From Irpex lacteus (lineage: Eukaryota; Basidiomycota; Agaricomycetes; Polyporales; Irpicaceae), in the NCBI GenBank assembly GCA_001986395.2, contig MQVO02000001.1, positions 2,232,001 to 2,296,000 of the forward strand: 64,000 nt of DNA, written 5' to 3'. Position numbers and translations under genes: made by a program. The first letter of the stretch is position 1, and every line of letters begins with the position of its first letter. The notes beneath the pieces are model-generated. The model saw only the letters and a list, made by a program, of their open reading frames with translations, did no database searches and was not told the origin of the DNA. This document shows positions 35,451 through 47,889 of the stretch, piece after piece.

Positions 35451-38230
35451 ATGTTTTTGTTTCAAAAAGCCCAAGCGAATGAGCCACCTGCAACCGGATC
35501 GTCGCAATCACCTCAAAAGAGCCAATTTTACTCGATGATGACTGTAGAAATTATCAGTTGAGCCTCGGACATCTTTATCAGACTTCAGACTGTTACTCAC
35601 CATTGTTAGAGCTTACTATCTCCAATCTGTCTCCAAGAGCATCCTATCTGTCCATCCAAGCCACTCATATCAGTGGCGGCCCTTACCATAACTCAATCAT
35701 TACCAGCAAAAGATTGATCCCAAGTAGCACGCTCACCTGGAAAGGGGAGGGGTCTACGGAGCCTCAACTGTACGTTTTACTTGTAGACCGTGCAGTGGCT
35801 AGAGCGACAACCTGACTCAAACATACAGCCACGTACGCCCCTCTTCCAGCTTCCTATTCAAGATCTACGAAAAAGAGTACTCAAGTAATACTCCTGTTCT
35901 TGTCACATTCTCCCTCCCCGTGGCAGATCTCATAGCAGTCATTAAAGGTTTTTTGCGAAGTTCATGTATATCTTTGCGTTTGTGTATTAACTCATGCCGC
36001 AGACGATGAAGGCCATTGTACCTATTCAGTTCGCAATGCAAACTCCGCCCTCATCGCTGAACTTGACGCGCACATACGCATTACAGCTCACCCAGCTTTC
36101 TCTCATGCCGGACACGAAATGGCCGAGCTGAAGTTACACAACTTGATATCCGAGGCTCATAAATTCTCGGACAAGTTCTCATATGAAGTAGGCCATGTTT
36201 TGAATTCCCTTATATGGTTTCACTCTGCGTATCGCCCAGAAGTACCAAAGCCTATCCTTGACTTCATCTACTCAACGCTGTCGGTATTCTGGCGTGTCAC
36301 CGATCAGCTCGGCACACTATCGAGGCGAGATGAGTCGACAGTCGCACGGTGCGGTGGGTCCATCGCGCCATCAGAGCGTCCGCTGTTGACACCTTATGGT
36401 CGGATGTTTCCACTTCGGGATATTCTGCTACAAATGGACGGCTTGTTTCGCATTCTATCCTTGGAACCTCCCTTGGACCTCGGCAAAAACCCCGTGCTAA
36501 TGCGAGAGATTCTGCTGGAACTTTGTCGGTGTGTTGCTAAACTAGAAGAAAATATTGAACGCTATAGAGGTACGTAATCGAACGTTCGCTACCAGCTTTG
36601 GATGTATCTGACATATCTTACACTAGATGTGACCTGGGAGGACGAAGTTATCAAGGGTGGATCGTGTGTTATGCGACAGGATCAGCTGTTCTTTCTTACG
36701 TTTAAATCTTTCATATGGCGAAGTAGAGGGGCGTCTTATGCAGAATCGGAGCGAGTCGTCATGGAAGATGTTGTAATAAACCTACTGGATGGGGCCGTCA
36801 AGGAAGACAGAAATCGCGACTGTTCTGTGGGGCAAGACTCCTGGGCTGCTTCATACTACGCACGGCCATGTACATCCATTTTGCGAATGCCACGCGGTAA
36901 GGCATGCGACGCGGTCTGGAATATTGTGTACACAGTGCGTTACCCCTCACATCTGATAATACTTTGCCGAGTTCACGACTAATTCGAACCGGACAGCGTC
37001 TTCGAGACCAGCCGGATGCGGGTACACGAGATATCTATCGTCGCATTCTTGTCAGACTAGTCCAGGAGGCGGACAGAATCCCAGACTTTTTATGGGTCAC
37101 GCTCGAAGGTTCCCACCATGACAGCAAGCCATGTGCAGGAGGAGCGTTTGGCACAATCTATCGAGGTAGAACAGAGGGTAGAGACGTCGCAATCAAAGTC
37201 ACACAGGTTCTTATTATGGTACCGGAGGACATTAAAGCTAGACGAGTAAGCAGCGGTTTTCCCAATCACGATGCGACGTAAGTTGATCGATAAACATTTG
37301 GTAGACAGCGTACCTTGAAATCATTCCCTGGAAGACTATCAAACACGATAATATATTGCCGTTTCTGGGCGTAGGCAAGTTTTATAGCGCAAACAGGCTA
37401 ATTGGTGAGCTGTGTATGGTGTCGCCGTGGATGAGCCGAGGTGCTCTGAAATTTGTATGCGGCGCAAACCTGGATCCTGGGCTCAGAATACGTCACGTGA
37501 GCTGAGTCTCTCATCCGATGGCTTCTCCTCAATTCATTCCGTGCTAGATTACGGAGATAGTGGCCGGAATGACATATCTACATGGCGAAGGCGTTGTTCA
37601 TGGCGACCTGCGTGCGGTGAGCTATGTCTTCGTTCATGTGCCTACCGTCAGGCTTATACTCACGATCTCATGCACTGGCCCCATGGATATGGATAGATCA
37701 ATATCTTCCTCACCGCTAATAATCATATTCGGATAGCTGACTTTGGCCTGTCGATATTAACACAAGGGCTGAGCAAGAATTATTTCTCAATGCGGGACGG
37801 TAACATACGATGGATGGCTCCAGAACTCATTCTACAGGGTTTGTACAGCGACGGAACGGGGAGAGGTGCCACATAGTGCTGACAAACCGATAGGGCCGTC
37901 AAAAGATACTTTTCGCACCGGTCGTCCAACGAAGGCAAGTGATGTCTACTCATTCTCCTGTGTATGTTCCGAGGTAAGCTCTCACTCCGATATCGAATTA
38001 CATTGATCAATTCTTAAAAATGTATACAGTTGTATGTTGGAAACCCTTCGTTCGATGCCGCCAGTTACAATAACAGTGTCCATGCAACGGCTGAAGATTC
38101 TTCAAGTCGCCAGCCAGATAACATGCCGGACACTGTGTGGAGGCTTATGCAAGACTGTCGGGACAACGTCGCTGGAAGGAGACCGACGTTCGTCACTATT
38201 GGGCAACGATTCATAGCATGTGGAGAGTAA
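35451..38230 (+). CDS. C2-like/helical/TKL protein kinase 3
   Basis: ATG at 35451 (MFLFQKAQANEPPATG). An intron near 35563 leads to a C2-like domain: LTISNLSPRASYLSIQATHI, then SSSFLFKIYEKEYSSNTPV and FSLPVADLIAVIK across three exons. The helical region spans about 36.12-36.96 kb (ELKLHNLISEAHKFSDKF; REILLELCRCVAKLEENIE). The kinase domain starts with the glycine loop CAGGAFGTIYRG and DVAIKV. It continues with EIIPWKTIKHDNILPFLG, the catalytic loop VVHGDLRA (about 37.60 kb), NIFLTANN, IADFGLSI, MAPELI and ASDVYSFSCVC, and ends with GRRPTFVTIGQRF at the stop 38228-38230. All key catalytic residues are present in the HGD form, so it is likely active. Its order of domains parallels C2-helical-NACHT NLRs with the NTPase replaced by a kinase. 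It stands alone on the plus strand. Confidence 0.78.
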
Positions 38231-38655
38231 TCACCGGCAGAGTGGTGTATAATGTACATGAAGCGTGGAAACAATCAGCGGTGGTAAGGAACAGCTGTAT
38301 GATACAAGATTCTCCATGATATATAGTAATAATGTGGGAGTATGTTGGTGAAAACGAGAGTGCTGCGTTCCTGGCGATTGCGACGTCAGGGCAGTAGTGT
38401 ATCTGTGTCGTCCTAGGCAATGTCCAAAGATAAAATCTTCATCCGAAGCTTCCAGCGTGTGGCTGGGCTCGCACTGCAAGGAGCCACCAAAAGCTGGCCA
38501 AAGACAGAGGTAAGAAATGGCGTTGTATGTACGAGATCGTATGCAGGATGGGTCCTGAGATGAACTTAGGATTAGTTTTTCACGATATACGACGCGTGAC
38601 CACTGACCACTGACATGTAGGTCTATTATGTGCAGATGGAGTCTTGTACAAGCGT
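38231..38655. other. Convergent intergenic region
   Basis: Lies between the 3' ends of the TKL kinase gene and the minus-strand gene ending at 38656. Nothing recognised. Confidence 0.4.
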
Positions 38656-39611
38656 TCATAGAGGAGGTACATCTGGTTGATGTACGATGACCTCGTTGGT
38701 GTCGTCTGCAGGAGTAACACGCAGGGCTACTGGAAGGCTTCTAGTCAACATGGATCGTAAGGAAAGAAGCCGGATAACTTGCCTTCCTGGCGCATTAAGT
38801 GTGCCTTGCGATCATCCCTACTTCTTCGGCATGCCGCAAAATGCTTTTCATATGCAGCCTTGGAGGCCTTGACATCGAGGACTCGGCATGAGCAAGCAGA
38901 AGAGTTACAGAAGGAGACATTCGATACACACCTTGACACAGTTACCAAGGTGGGATATGTCAACGTCGAGCTGTTTCAATTCATTGAGGAGCCTGAGTCC
39001 CTCATCGCTCCACAGGACTGGCCAAGCAGGGTGCCTTGCTTCCCTGACCTTGTCTTTCATTGAGAGGACGTCATCACCCATACTGTGCGCATATGATTAT
39101 CCGGACCTGCATAAGGACAGCGGCGGCGTAAAACATACCACTCATGTTTATGCCTTAGCTCTCGGCAGGTCATCAACTGCTGCAAGTTCTGCTCCTTAGG
39201 GTCTGTTAACCCGGACGACCCTCCGGAGTACAACGCAGTTTCTTTGCCTTCAATCATGCTCTCTAGACGGTTGATCTTCTCTCCAATTAAATCAAGGTTC
39301 TTCTTGCTTTTCTTTAGATACCTTGCCGGGCATCTGTTCTGGATCGCGGAGTGGCTTGCACTCGCAAGTAGACTCGTGCCGGCAGCGAGGAAGAGCAACA
39401 CGCACACGACGAGCTCAAAAACAGGCTTTTGAATGCGGATGTGGACGTCTAAGAGGTGACCGGGTTCAGTGGCGGTGACGTGAGAGATCTGTGTTCCTGG
39501 CATTAGCCTTGCAAGCTTGGCGACGGGGGAAGATAGAGAAGATCCGGTAGATGTTGACGTGTTTGTAACTGGTTTCCAGTGCTGATTGCGAGCGAAGCGA
39601 AAATTGGGCAT
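38656..39611 (-). CDS. Hypothetical protein with one membrane segment and a coiled coil
   Basis: ATG at 39611. The N-terminal 40 residues are Ser/Thr-rich. After a probable small intron, a hydrophobic segment FELVVCVLLFLAAGTSLLA could span a membrane. It is followed by the charged helix KKSKKNLDLIGEKINRLESM. Further exons give LLNELKQLDVDISHLGNC and a Cys/Arg-rich stretch, with a stop near 38656 reached through one more intron. No known family is recognised. The gene lies directly beside the left end of the nested transposons at 39703, so its promoter may have been disturbed by the insertion. Confidence 0.45.
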
Positions 39612-39717
39612 GGTAGTCTCCCCAAGGCAGACGAGACACCTACCAACTTTCGTGCCTCAAGATCGCCATCAGCGAATTCGGGTTCAGATGCTTAGCGCTT
39701 AAGGGCCTGATCGGCGG

Positions 39718-40923
39718 AGGCACCTCGGGCAAAAGCTGATCAGCGCGCGTCCGAAATCCTCACAAAAGGGATTAATTCACACACCTAACGTGTTACGGAT
39801 AAAGGATCTTATAAGTAGATATTTGTAAACATCACAGAAGATTGATGTGTGAGCGAACATGTAGCCTTTGTTTCGCACGAAAAACGAACGAAAAACCGTC
39901 GAAAAGTGATCCCTTTCATTGAGCATAAAGGAAACCTCCTCGCTACTTGCCAAAATCAGTCACGCCAGATCGCTCCCGATGGCTACGCAGCCGATTGTAT
40001 ACCTTTGTTCACAGCGAACATTATCACTTTTCGATAGTTTTTCGACGGTCTCATGGCCTTACCTTCGGCCCGGGGGATAATGGCGTGAAAGGATAATGAA
40101 ATTGACCTATTACTCCAGAGATAAAACCACGTAAAATGGCTTGATTATATGTGTGAATCGATTGGTGTTATGCGCCTTTCTGAAAGTCGCTGATCGGCGT
40201 TTGCCTGAGGTGAGGGCATACCGAAACGGGAGACTCCACGTGGAGTCGACTCTATGTAGAGTCGGCTCTATGTCACAGTCACGCTGAGGGAGAACACGAC
40301 TTGTATAGAGATTCTCGAGGAAAAAACAACAGAGAAAGTATAAGCAGTTATTATATATGAATGGCTATAGTATGGTAGTAGATATAGATGTTGTACTGAT
40401 CAGGAGGTGGCAGTATTGACGCAGTGCGGGGGTGAGCGTGACCGTGTGACATCTTCAGCACCGGTCACGCTCTTCAGTCCCTCGAGAGAGTCAATGTGAG
40501 CACTGGATGCCCATCCCATATGATCTGCTCTGGTATATGGAAAAATGCAAGAAGAGCCTCAAGGCCTCGCCTGCCTGGGTCCTGTAGGTGCTGATGAGTG
40601 CTGGGTACTTGAGCCGTCCATGTCACTGACTCACTGTGTCAGCCGCACTCGAGACTTGAATAGTCGTCATTAGAAGGGATAGAGCATATCATTTCAGTGT
40701 CAATTGAAATATTTCGAGTATATCTGGCCAAATAAAGTCTGTACGGTTGGATGAAACAGTTCTTTTACGTGCAGGCATTGCATACAAGAGTGCCGACGTG
40801 AAGGAGGCAGAAGTGAAGCGTGACGGCGCAGTCACGTACGCCTGCCTTTTTAGGCAACGTAGAGCGTAGAGCCGACTCTACCGGCCGGCTGCGCCGTAGA
40901 GTCTCCGGATTCGGAATGTATTG
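39718..40923. mobile_element. MULE-like miniature element inside the Harbinger left repeat
   Basis: Flanked by an exact 9-bp duplication GATCGGCGG (39709-39717 and 40924-40932); removing it and one copy restores the Harbinger repeat. Its inner ends pair imperfectly: CATACCGAAACGGGAGACTC on the left against CATTCCGAATCCGGAGACTC read from the right. A 9-bp duplication fits Mutator-like elements. It has no coding capacity. Without the small element inside it, it is about 710 bp. Confidence 0.7.
39721..40213. mobile_element. Small inverted-repeat element nested in the miniature element
   Basis: The ends are inverted: CACCTCGGGCAAAAGCTGAT on the left, and CACCTCAGGCAAACGCCGAT read from the right. 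It is flanked by AGG on both sides (39718-39720 and 40214-40216), consistent with a 3-bp target duplication. It is 493 bp and has no ORF. The superfamily is not certain; a 3-bp duplication and CAC termini fit the CACTA group. Confidence 0.5.
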
Positions 40924-41089
40924 GATCGGCGGCAGTTTCTGAGCGCGTTTTTGAAAAATCACCCGCCAAATTGAGAAATCGAGTTTCGCAAGAGAAATCA
41001 GCGCTTGTGTGATGCTTTGTGATGCTTTGTGACAATGTGTGACGGATTCATGATGCGGTGAGTGCCACTGTGCACCCAATATAACGTGA

Positions 41090-41370
41090 AATTCACTAAC
41101 TGAGGTATAGTGCGCATGACTGACCTGGTTAGTGAATCGCACTAAATCGTGAGCGAAGTTCACTAAGCGGCATCAGCGAGACTCACTATTCATTGAAGAG
41201 ACAGAATTACTAACTTTTTGAACACACTTCACTAAACGCTAGCGCCGTCTCAGTGGCGCTGACGTTGGTGAGAAACACTATCGTAGTTAGTGCAAAACTT
41301 GAACGAAATCGTCGAACTGTTTTACTATTATATATAGTGAGACTCACTCGCCGTAGTGAGCGAAGTTGTC
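41090..41370. repeat. Subterminal TTCACTAAC-type repeats, left end of CACTA
   Basis: Several copies of TTCACTAA, CACTAAC and their complement GTTAGTG occur in both orientations. In CACTA elements such arrays bind the TnpA-type protein. Confidence 0.65.
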
Positions 41371-41970
41371 AATTTTCTCGCCAAACTATTTACTGTCATT
41401 GTTAGCGATGTTGACTGAAACGGCGCCAATATGGCCACGTCGCTGTTCAATCCGATTGGTTCATTTCTCATTATTGCGACCTCTCAAACAAGCAATACTC
41501 GCAAGACGGATGCTATAAATCTGATTTATTGAACGTACAACAACAACGAGTACAGAACGGAACCGAGTATCCCTGAGCGTGAGAACAAAAACAAGCGTGC
41601 CCGCTGGCAGCACCTGCATCGCTTCACCCACGCCTCTTTATCGACTTACTCAACGACTCCCGTAACGCACTCACTGCTGAAGGAGTTCAGGGTCGATGTT
41701 GTGGTCCTCTTCTGCTTGACGTACCTGGTTCGCATGTGCGATGCGCCTATGACGATGCTGAAGGCCAATCACTTGGGCTTGTTTACCTTGATGGCTCCGT
41801 TGTTGGTGAGTGGTCTTGTGGTTGCAGTGTGCCCCCTGGATGACTCCGTGCTTAATCAGGCTCTTTCAACGATTGTATAACGCATGCTGCATCATCAGGT
41901 CAGCTGGCCATGTCCGTAGGAACCTTCTCAGCACTGAGAACTGCTTGCACATCTGTCATACTAGGTGAGT

Positions 41971-42632
41971 TCATACTTTCGTGGAGATAGCTCGTGTTCT
42001 TACCAATTCCCTCAGTGTCTTGACATGTTCCCTCTCTTGATAGAGGAAGGTTTTTGAGGGATCGAGGTCACCAATGAAGCTCCGAAGATAGCCCTGTAAG
42101 TAAACACTTGTATTAATCCTCACTCGGTTATTAAACAGGCAACATACATGCATTACTAGCTGCTCGTCTTCAAGAATGTCCATGTTCTCGAGGAAATCGG
42201 CAAGCGAGAAGGGTCCTCGCGGCCTTGCGACTAGCGGTGCATGGTCCGCTTGGTCTCTCGCCGCCGCTGCTGCTGCCGCCGCCTGCGCTTCCCGCATCTC
42301 ATTAGCCTCCGCTTCAACAGTCTGCACACGGCCCGCAAGCTTAGCCTCATGTTGCTCGGATGCTTGACGAGCTAACTCAGCCGCGTTGCACTCAGCTTCC
42401 GCTGCCATACGTGCTTCTTCGGCCTTGTGCTCCTTCTCTAGGATGCACTCGCGAACGGTACTATGTAAGCTCACATAACTTATGCATAGCATCCGGACTC
42501 ACCCTTGAGCTCTTCTATAGTTTTCTTTGCGGCTGCAAGTTCTTCTTCAACGGCTTTCTTTGATCGCTACACGCTCCAAGGTAAGTGTGATGTGCCTTAT
42601 CAAGTTAATATTAGCAAGATACTTACTGCCAT
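41971..42632 (-). CDS. Ala/Glu-rich coiled-coil protein carried by the CACTA element
   Basis: The ATG at 42632 is followed by an early intron. The next exon encodes KKAVEEELAAAKKTIEELK. A following exon has a long Ala/Glu coiled coil (EKEHKAEEARMAAEAECNA; an Ala run AAAAAAAA) and then FSLADFLENMDILEDEQLV. The last exon encodes GYLRSFIGDLDPSKTFLYQ and REHVKTLRELVRTRA, ending at 41971. It is divergently oriented to the transposase gene. No DNA-binding domain is recognised. By position it could be the accessory (TnpA-like) protein that binds the subterminal repeats, but this is inference. Confidence 0.6.
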
Positions 42633-42902
42633 CGTCTACTGTAGGTTGTGTAGATACTGCTCGATAGTGAATATATGTAGGAGATGATGACGGTAGGGGA
42701 GGAAGAGAAAAATGCGACGCCTCGGACTTAAGAGCCGGCCGTTAAAGGTCTAGGTAAGTACAATTTCCTCAAGCCGTGCGCGCGACTGACGCTAACCAAA
42801 GTTCGTCATTTTCACTCACGTCTCACTTTCTTTACCTTAGGCAAATTCGGCAGCTCGGTTACAGCTGAACTTGGACCTGCGAAGCTGTACTGTACCTTCG
42901 CT

Positions 42903-45900
42903 ATGGTCCGACAGCTCAAGGTGACCAAGAAGCGCATCATGTGCACCTGCGGTTGTGGTGAAATGGTCGGAATCTCCACCGCACGCCGACATACTCTTGG
43001 ACAGAGCCATGGGTTGATCACTACGGCAAACAGAGCGCACCAAGCGGGTGGAGGAACCTCTCGTGGTAATCACCTTACAGTGTTCGCTAGCTCGGCTGTA
43101 GCCTCCATACGCTCGCTTGGCCAGCAATTTTCGGGTCGCCACAAGAAATTGAACGGCTTTGGTGGGCAGGGTGGTACCGGTACAATGGGTATGTACACAC
43201 TCTCATGCCTTCTGAATATGTATGAGGAGATATTTACATTCTTCACATCAGATCTGGTGGCAGCTCTACAGCCTCCACTCGATGAAAGCCACGAAGCAGT
43301 GGTACCAGCATCAGACAGCTTGCCATCTGTGCATGGCATCCAAACACCCTACCAGGAGCCATACAACTTAGACACTGCTGTTGCAGTAGCTCAGGAGAGG
43401 ATTTGGACAGGCCGGCTTCAAACTGCATGGGTTGACGACACTAGTGATGATGAAGACGAGGATGCAGACCAGCCTGCCAAACAGGAGAGCAACGGGAGCG
43501 ACTTGACTTGGAACCGCCAGGACGGGCCAGACTCTGATGATCAATATGAAACGATCTCTGCCTGGGATCGAGTCCATGAGCATCTACAGCGTGCAGCAAA
43601 TCGCCTCAGTAGGTCCACCATCTCAAAGTTATTGCTGCTATTATTTATTCTGAATCTCTTTGGCGGCAGATCCCTCACTGGACCAAGACGATTTCGACTA
43701 CCTGCGACCATTTGCGCTCAAAGTCGACACTCATATGCCCGGCGAAACCTTTGCAAAGCTCGAGTATGCTTTCCCGGACTCAAATGTGCCCAGTTGGAAG
43801 GTTTGTCAGCAACGCGTCGCAGACCTGTCGGGATTCGAACCGCAAGTCTACGATTGCTGTATCAACTCCTGCTGTTGCTTTGCTGGCGTTCATGCGGCCT
43901 CTACACAGTGCTTGTACTGTAAGTCGTCGCGCTACGATGTCAATGGCAAGCGACGGCAAGAGTTTGTATATCTACCTGTCATTCCCCGGCTAAAGTCTCT
44001 CTTTGCCAATGCAAAGACATCGCTGCTCATGCGTCATCGCTCATCCGGCCACCAGCACGAACCTGATGTCATCAAAGACGTCTTCGATGCCCAAGTTTAC
44101 CGCTCGCTTCTGGGGAAGACGGTCGTCGTCAATGGCAAGGAGCTGGAACACATGTACTTCCAAGATGCAAGAGACGTTGCTCTCGGTGTTCCGACTGACG
44201 GGATTGCTCCGTTTCGACGTTGCCAGAAGACATGCTGGCCGCTCATTCTTTTCCTCTACAATCTTCCTCCCGACATTCGCTTTCACCTCGAAAACATTCT
44301 ATCGCTTGGCGTAGTTCCTGGGCCTAAAAAGCCTGTCGATTTTGACTCCTTTTTGTGGCCCCTAGTGCAAGAGCTGTTACAACTGGAAATCGGTGTCCAT
44401 GCGTACGACAGTCTGACAGATGAGTTCTTCGCTCTTCGCGCCTACCTGATTCTCGTCTTCGGCGACATTCCTGCCATCTCGATGGTGATGCGAATGAAGG
44501 GTCATAACGGCTTATGTCCATGCCGCATGTGTGAGATTCATGGTGTTCGAGTGCCAAATTCACGCCAGCCTACCCATTACGTCCCCCTTGACCGGTCACG
44601 GCATCCTGATGTGGCATCATCACCATCTGCGACCAAAGCTTACGATCCGGCAAACCTTCCTCTTCGAACCCACGAACGTTTCATGCAGCACACACACGAG
44701 GTTCAGTTTGCACCAACCGAGGCTGAGTCGAAAGCTCGTGCTCGAACGTATGGCATCAAGGGAATACCAGCCCTTTCATCTCTTTCGTCACTCTCATTCC
44801 CTGGATCATTCCCCTACGACTTCATGCATCTCATCTGGGAGAATGTATTGAAGAACCTTACCTTGCTATGGAGCGGTGGCTACAAAGGTCTCGACACTGG
44901 TCAAGAGGCATACACTTTTGCGACAGCTCTCTGGGAGGCTATAGGTGCTGCAAGCGCAGACTCTGGGGACACTATTCCTGCCTGCTTTGGACCACGATCA
45001 CCTAATGTTGCAACCGAGAAATCTAATTGGACAGCCAACAGCCGCTCCTTTTGGACTTTGTTCGTCTCTCCTATTGTGCTGCGCGATCGCTTTGCCCATC
45101 ACAAATACTACGATCATCTTGTCGACTTTATCCGCCTCATCAATTTGTGTCTTCAATTTGAGATGAAGACTTCGGACGTGGGCATTATTCGAACAGGATT
45201 AATTGAGTGGGTACGAAAATATGAGCAGTAAGTCAACTCGAGACACTGCTACCCTAGATATCATCTCACATACTATTCGTCCGTTTTTGTAGGTTCTACT
45301 ATCAGCATAACCCCTCGCGACTATTGACTTGCCCCCTCACCATCCACGCCCTTCTTCACATCGCAGACAGTATTCAGATTGCCGGTCCAGTGTGGGCATC
45401 ATGGGCCTTTCCAATGGAGAGGTACTGTGGGTCCCTTCAACCAGCCTTTCGAAGCCGCCGGTTTCCATTTGCAAGTGTCAACCGGCACGTCTTGGACCGC
45501 GCCCGTCTCAGCCATATCTGCGTCCTTTACGATGCTGCCGACGCTCTCAAACTTAGCAAGCCCGATTTGGAAGTGTACTATTCAGTGATTTGCCTCCGTA
45601 ACTGTAAGTGCTTCTTTTTCTCCGCCAGCACCAGTGCTAATCAATACAATAGATAGGCACTGTGCATTGCTACCTGGCTCGCATGCTCGTACCTTTGGGC
45701 CTGGAGTCATTGAGAAGATCGTAAACTTCCTGCGCTCTCGTTTTCCCGCGACTACGGCCGCCATGATCAAAAGTGCGCTATCAGGAACCTATCAGGAATG
45801 GGCTCGGGCACGGATACTTCCCAGTGGGGACATTATCCATGCGGCGGCATATCGCGATGAAGACATAGTACCTGTCGTAAGCAGGGACTCGGAGAAAGAT

Positions 45901-46334
45901 TACCGGGATGCTACGTTTGTTAAGGTGAGCTATTGCAATACTAGTCCTTTGCGTTCTTAGCCCCCTCATAACTAGTTCAATGACTCAACTAGTATGAACC
46001 TGAAGTTGACACGAATTCCCGGTTCCGCAATCTGCCTGTCATCATGCGGAAGGAGACCTTTTACGGGCAACTGATGCACATCGTAGTAGTCGACGTCGGT
46101 GCCATTCCCTCGGTTGGTGTGTTGCCAACAACCTTCTTGTTGGCAATCATTCGAAAGGCTGTTGTTACCTTTGATTATCCGACACTCGATATTCACTATT
46201 ACGATAAGATGGGGCCTCTCGAGGTTGTTGATATTACGACGGTTCCGTGCTTGGTAGGTAGAGTGTATGACCGGGGGCGGTGGGGCATTATTGACCGTAG
46301 TCAGCTTGTATCTCGTGAAATTTACCTCGAATAG
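42903..46334 (+). CDS. Tnp2-type transposase of EnSpm/CACTA element
   Basis: ATG at 42903. Exon 1 has a Cys cluster CTCGCGEMVGISTARRH at the N-terminus and acidic stretches. An intron near 43606-43668 leads to the long core exon (to about 45228) with CCINSCCCFAGVHAASTQCLYC, MRMKGHNGLCPCRMC and the FPYDFMHLIWENVLKNL block, which carries conserved Asp and His. GPRSPNVATEKSNWTA follows, then further exons with CPLTIHALLHIADSI and PVWASWAFPMERYCG. C-terminal exons end at 46332-46334. These blocks are the hallmark of Tnp2 transposases of mushroom CACTA elements. It cuts and rejoins the element ends in the nucleus. No frame break was seen in the core, so it may be intact. Confidence 0.9.
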
Positions 46335-46623
46335 ACTCTTATGCTAGTTATTCACCTATCAGATTCAACCACTTGATGCTTGTTTGCATATAGACTAGGA
46401 AAGCCGTGAGACCGTTTAATTCATTGCTGAGGTAGTCAGAACTAATTTAACAAGTGCTCGTGATAGTGGCCCCCACAAAAAAAAATCAACTATGCTACAT
46501 ATATACAGATAGCTAATACGAGCATTTATGTGCTTTCTAGAACTACGTGCAACCTGCAGCAGCCTGAGACGTAGTCTATGGCCACCGCCGCGAGAATGAC
46601 TGCCTGATTTGGGATGGGCGCTA

Positions 46624-47541
46624 ATGACACTAACTCAGTCAGTGCCGTTCACTAACCCCAACTTCTATCGTCGCTCTCGTCTTCTCATCCAGCTATGCCG
46701 CCAACTTCCATCTGCCATTTCCACAAACATCCCGATGTCACTTGTATCAATGCAAGTAAACGAGGATGAAGACTACATCCCTTCTCAGGATCTCGATAGT
46801 CTCGATGAAGGACCTGTAACGCGAGGGCGACGTGCCTCGCAGCTGGCCGCAGCAAGCCACAAACTCGACGAGTGAGCATTGCATACATGCCAGTGATATA
46901 TGGAAATGACCTATATTCTATCATAGATTGTATCGCTCTGGTGGCGCCCTCGACTCGCAAACAACAGATTTGCAGTACGTAGCGGCACTGACACCCAGCG
47001 ACACACCATACGATGTCAAACGAGAGGACACAAACCCCTACGACTCGGATGTCATAACAAACGTTGAGCCGTTGGAGACACGTTCGAGCACTTGTGATGT
47101 GTACAGTACGTCGTTTCTCAATGATTTGTTCTTCCAACGTAAATCTGATTCAAATGCAGACTCTGTCGGGTGCTCACAGTGCAAGCAAGAGATCCTCGTG
47201 CTTTGCTGCCAGGTAGAGCACTTGGAGAACATGCTCAGACTGACGAACAGCAACCTTCAGTTGCTTCAGACGACCGTTTAGAGCCTCGAGGTGCGTAAAC
47301 GTATGTTCTCTAATGTGCGTGCATGGCTAATATTCATCTCATTTTCCTTACGTAGGCTCGCATATTAAACTCTGATGCTTCCTCCGATGACGACGACGAC
47401 GAAGACGACAAGTTTGAGATGCGTTACCAAGACGGCACCAGCATCTGGATGAGGCGAAGTAACCCATCGCAAGACATTGTGTCCCCACCGCACCGCAAAC
47501 ACTGTTGTATCACAACTCCCTCTCAAAACCCATTCTGTTAA
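46624..47541 (+). CDS. Hypothetical coiled-coil protein carried by the CACTA element
   Basis: Exon 1 has MQVNEDEDYIPSQDLDSLDE and RGRRASQLAAASHKLDE. After an intron come LTPSDTPYDVKREDTNPYD and a CxxC-bearing helix CSQCKQEILVLCCQVEHLE with LTNSNLQLLQ. A last exon has an acidic run SDASSDDDDDEDD and ends near 47541. Exon joints in the middle are uncertain. It lies downstream of the transposase on the same strand. No known domain; it may be transposon cargo or an accessory protein. Confidence 0.45.
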
Positions 47542-47699
47542 TATGTACTATAGTACATATGTACCTGTAACATAACAATAGATGTATCTATTTCTTGATA
47601 ATGCTGTCCGTCCTCATAACTAGCATGCGTGGCCTTTGCCGGTGAGTGAGCACATGACTGCTGCTCGAAAACTGTTTATTTGGTTGTATGTATCCTCAC

Positions 47700-47889
47700 C
47701 GGGTTTTCACTAACTGTCTGATTATGTTATGAAACCAGTGTATTGCACTGTGTCCTATAGTGAAAACGGTTAGTGCGAGTTTCACTAACTTCTCGCTGAA
47801 AAGCGTGACTCGCTGTTCGCGCACTGAAATATCGCCAGGCGCCCAAATAATAGCGGTGCGTGCGTCAATTTCACTAACCGCGGGGTGCA
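47700..47889. repeat. Subterminal TTCACTAAC-type repeats, right end of CACTA
   Basis: Copies of TTTCACTAAC occur at about 47.70, 47.78 and 47.87 kb together with the inverted form GGTTAGTG, mirroring the left end. Confidence 0.65.
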
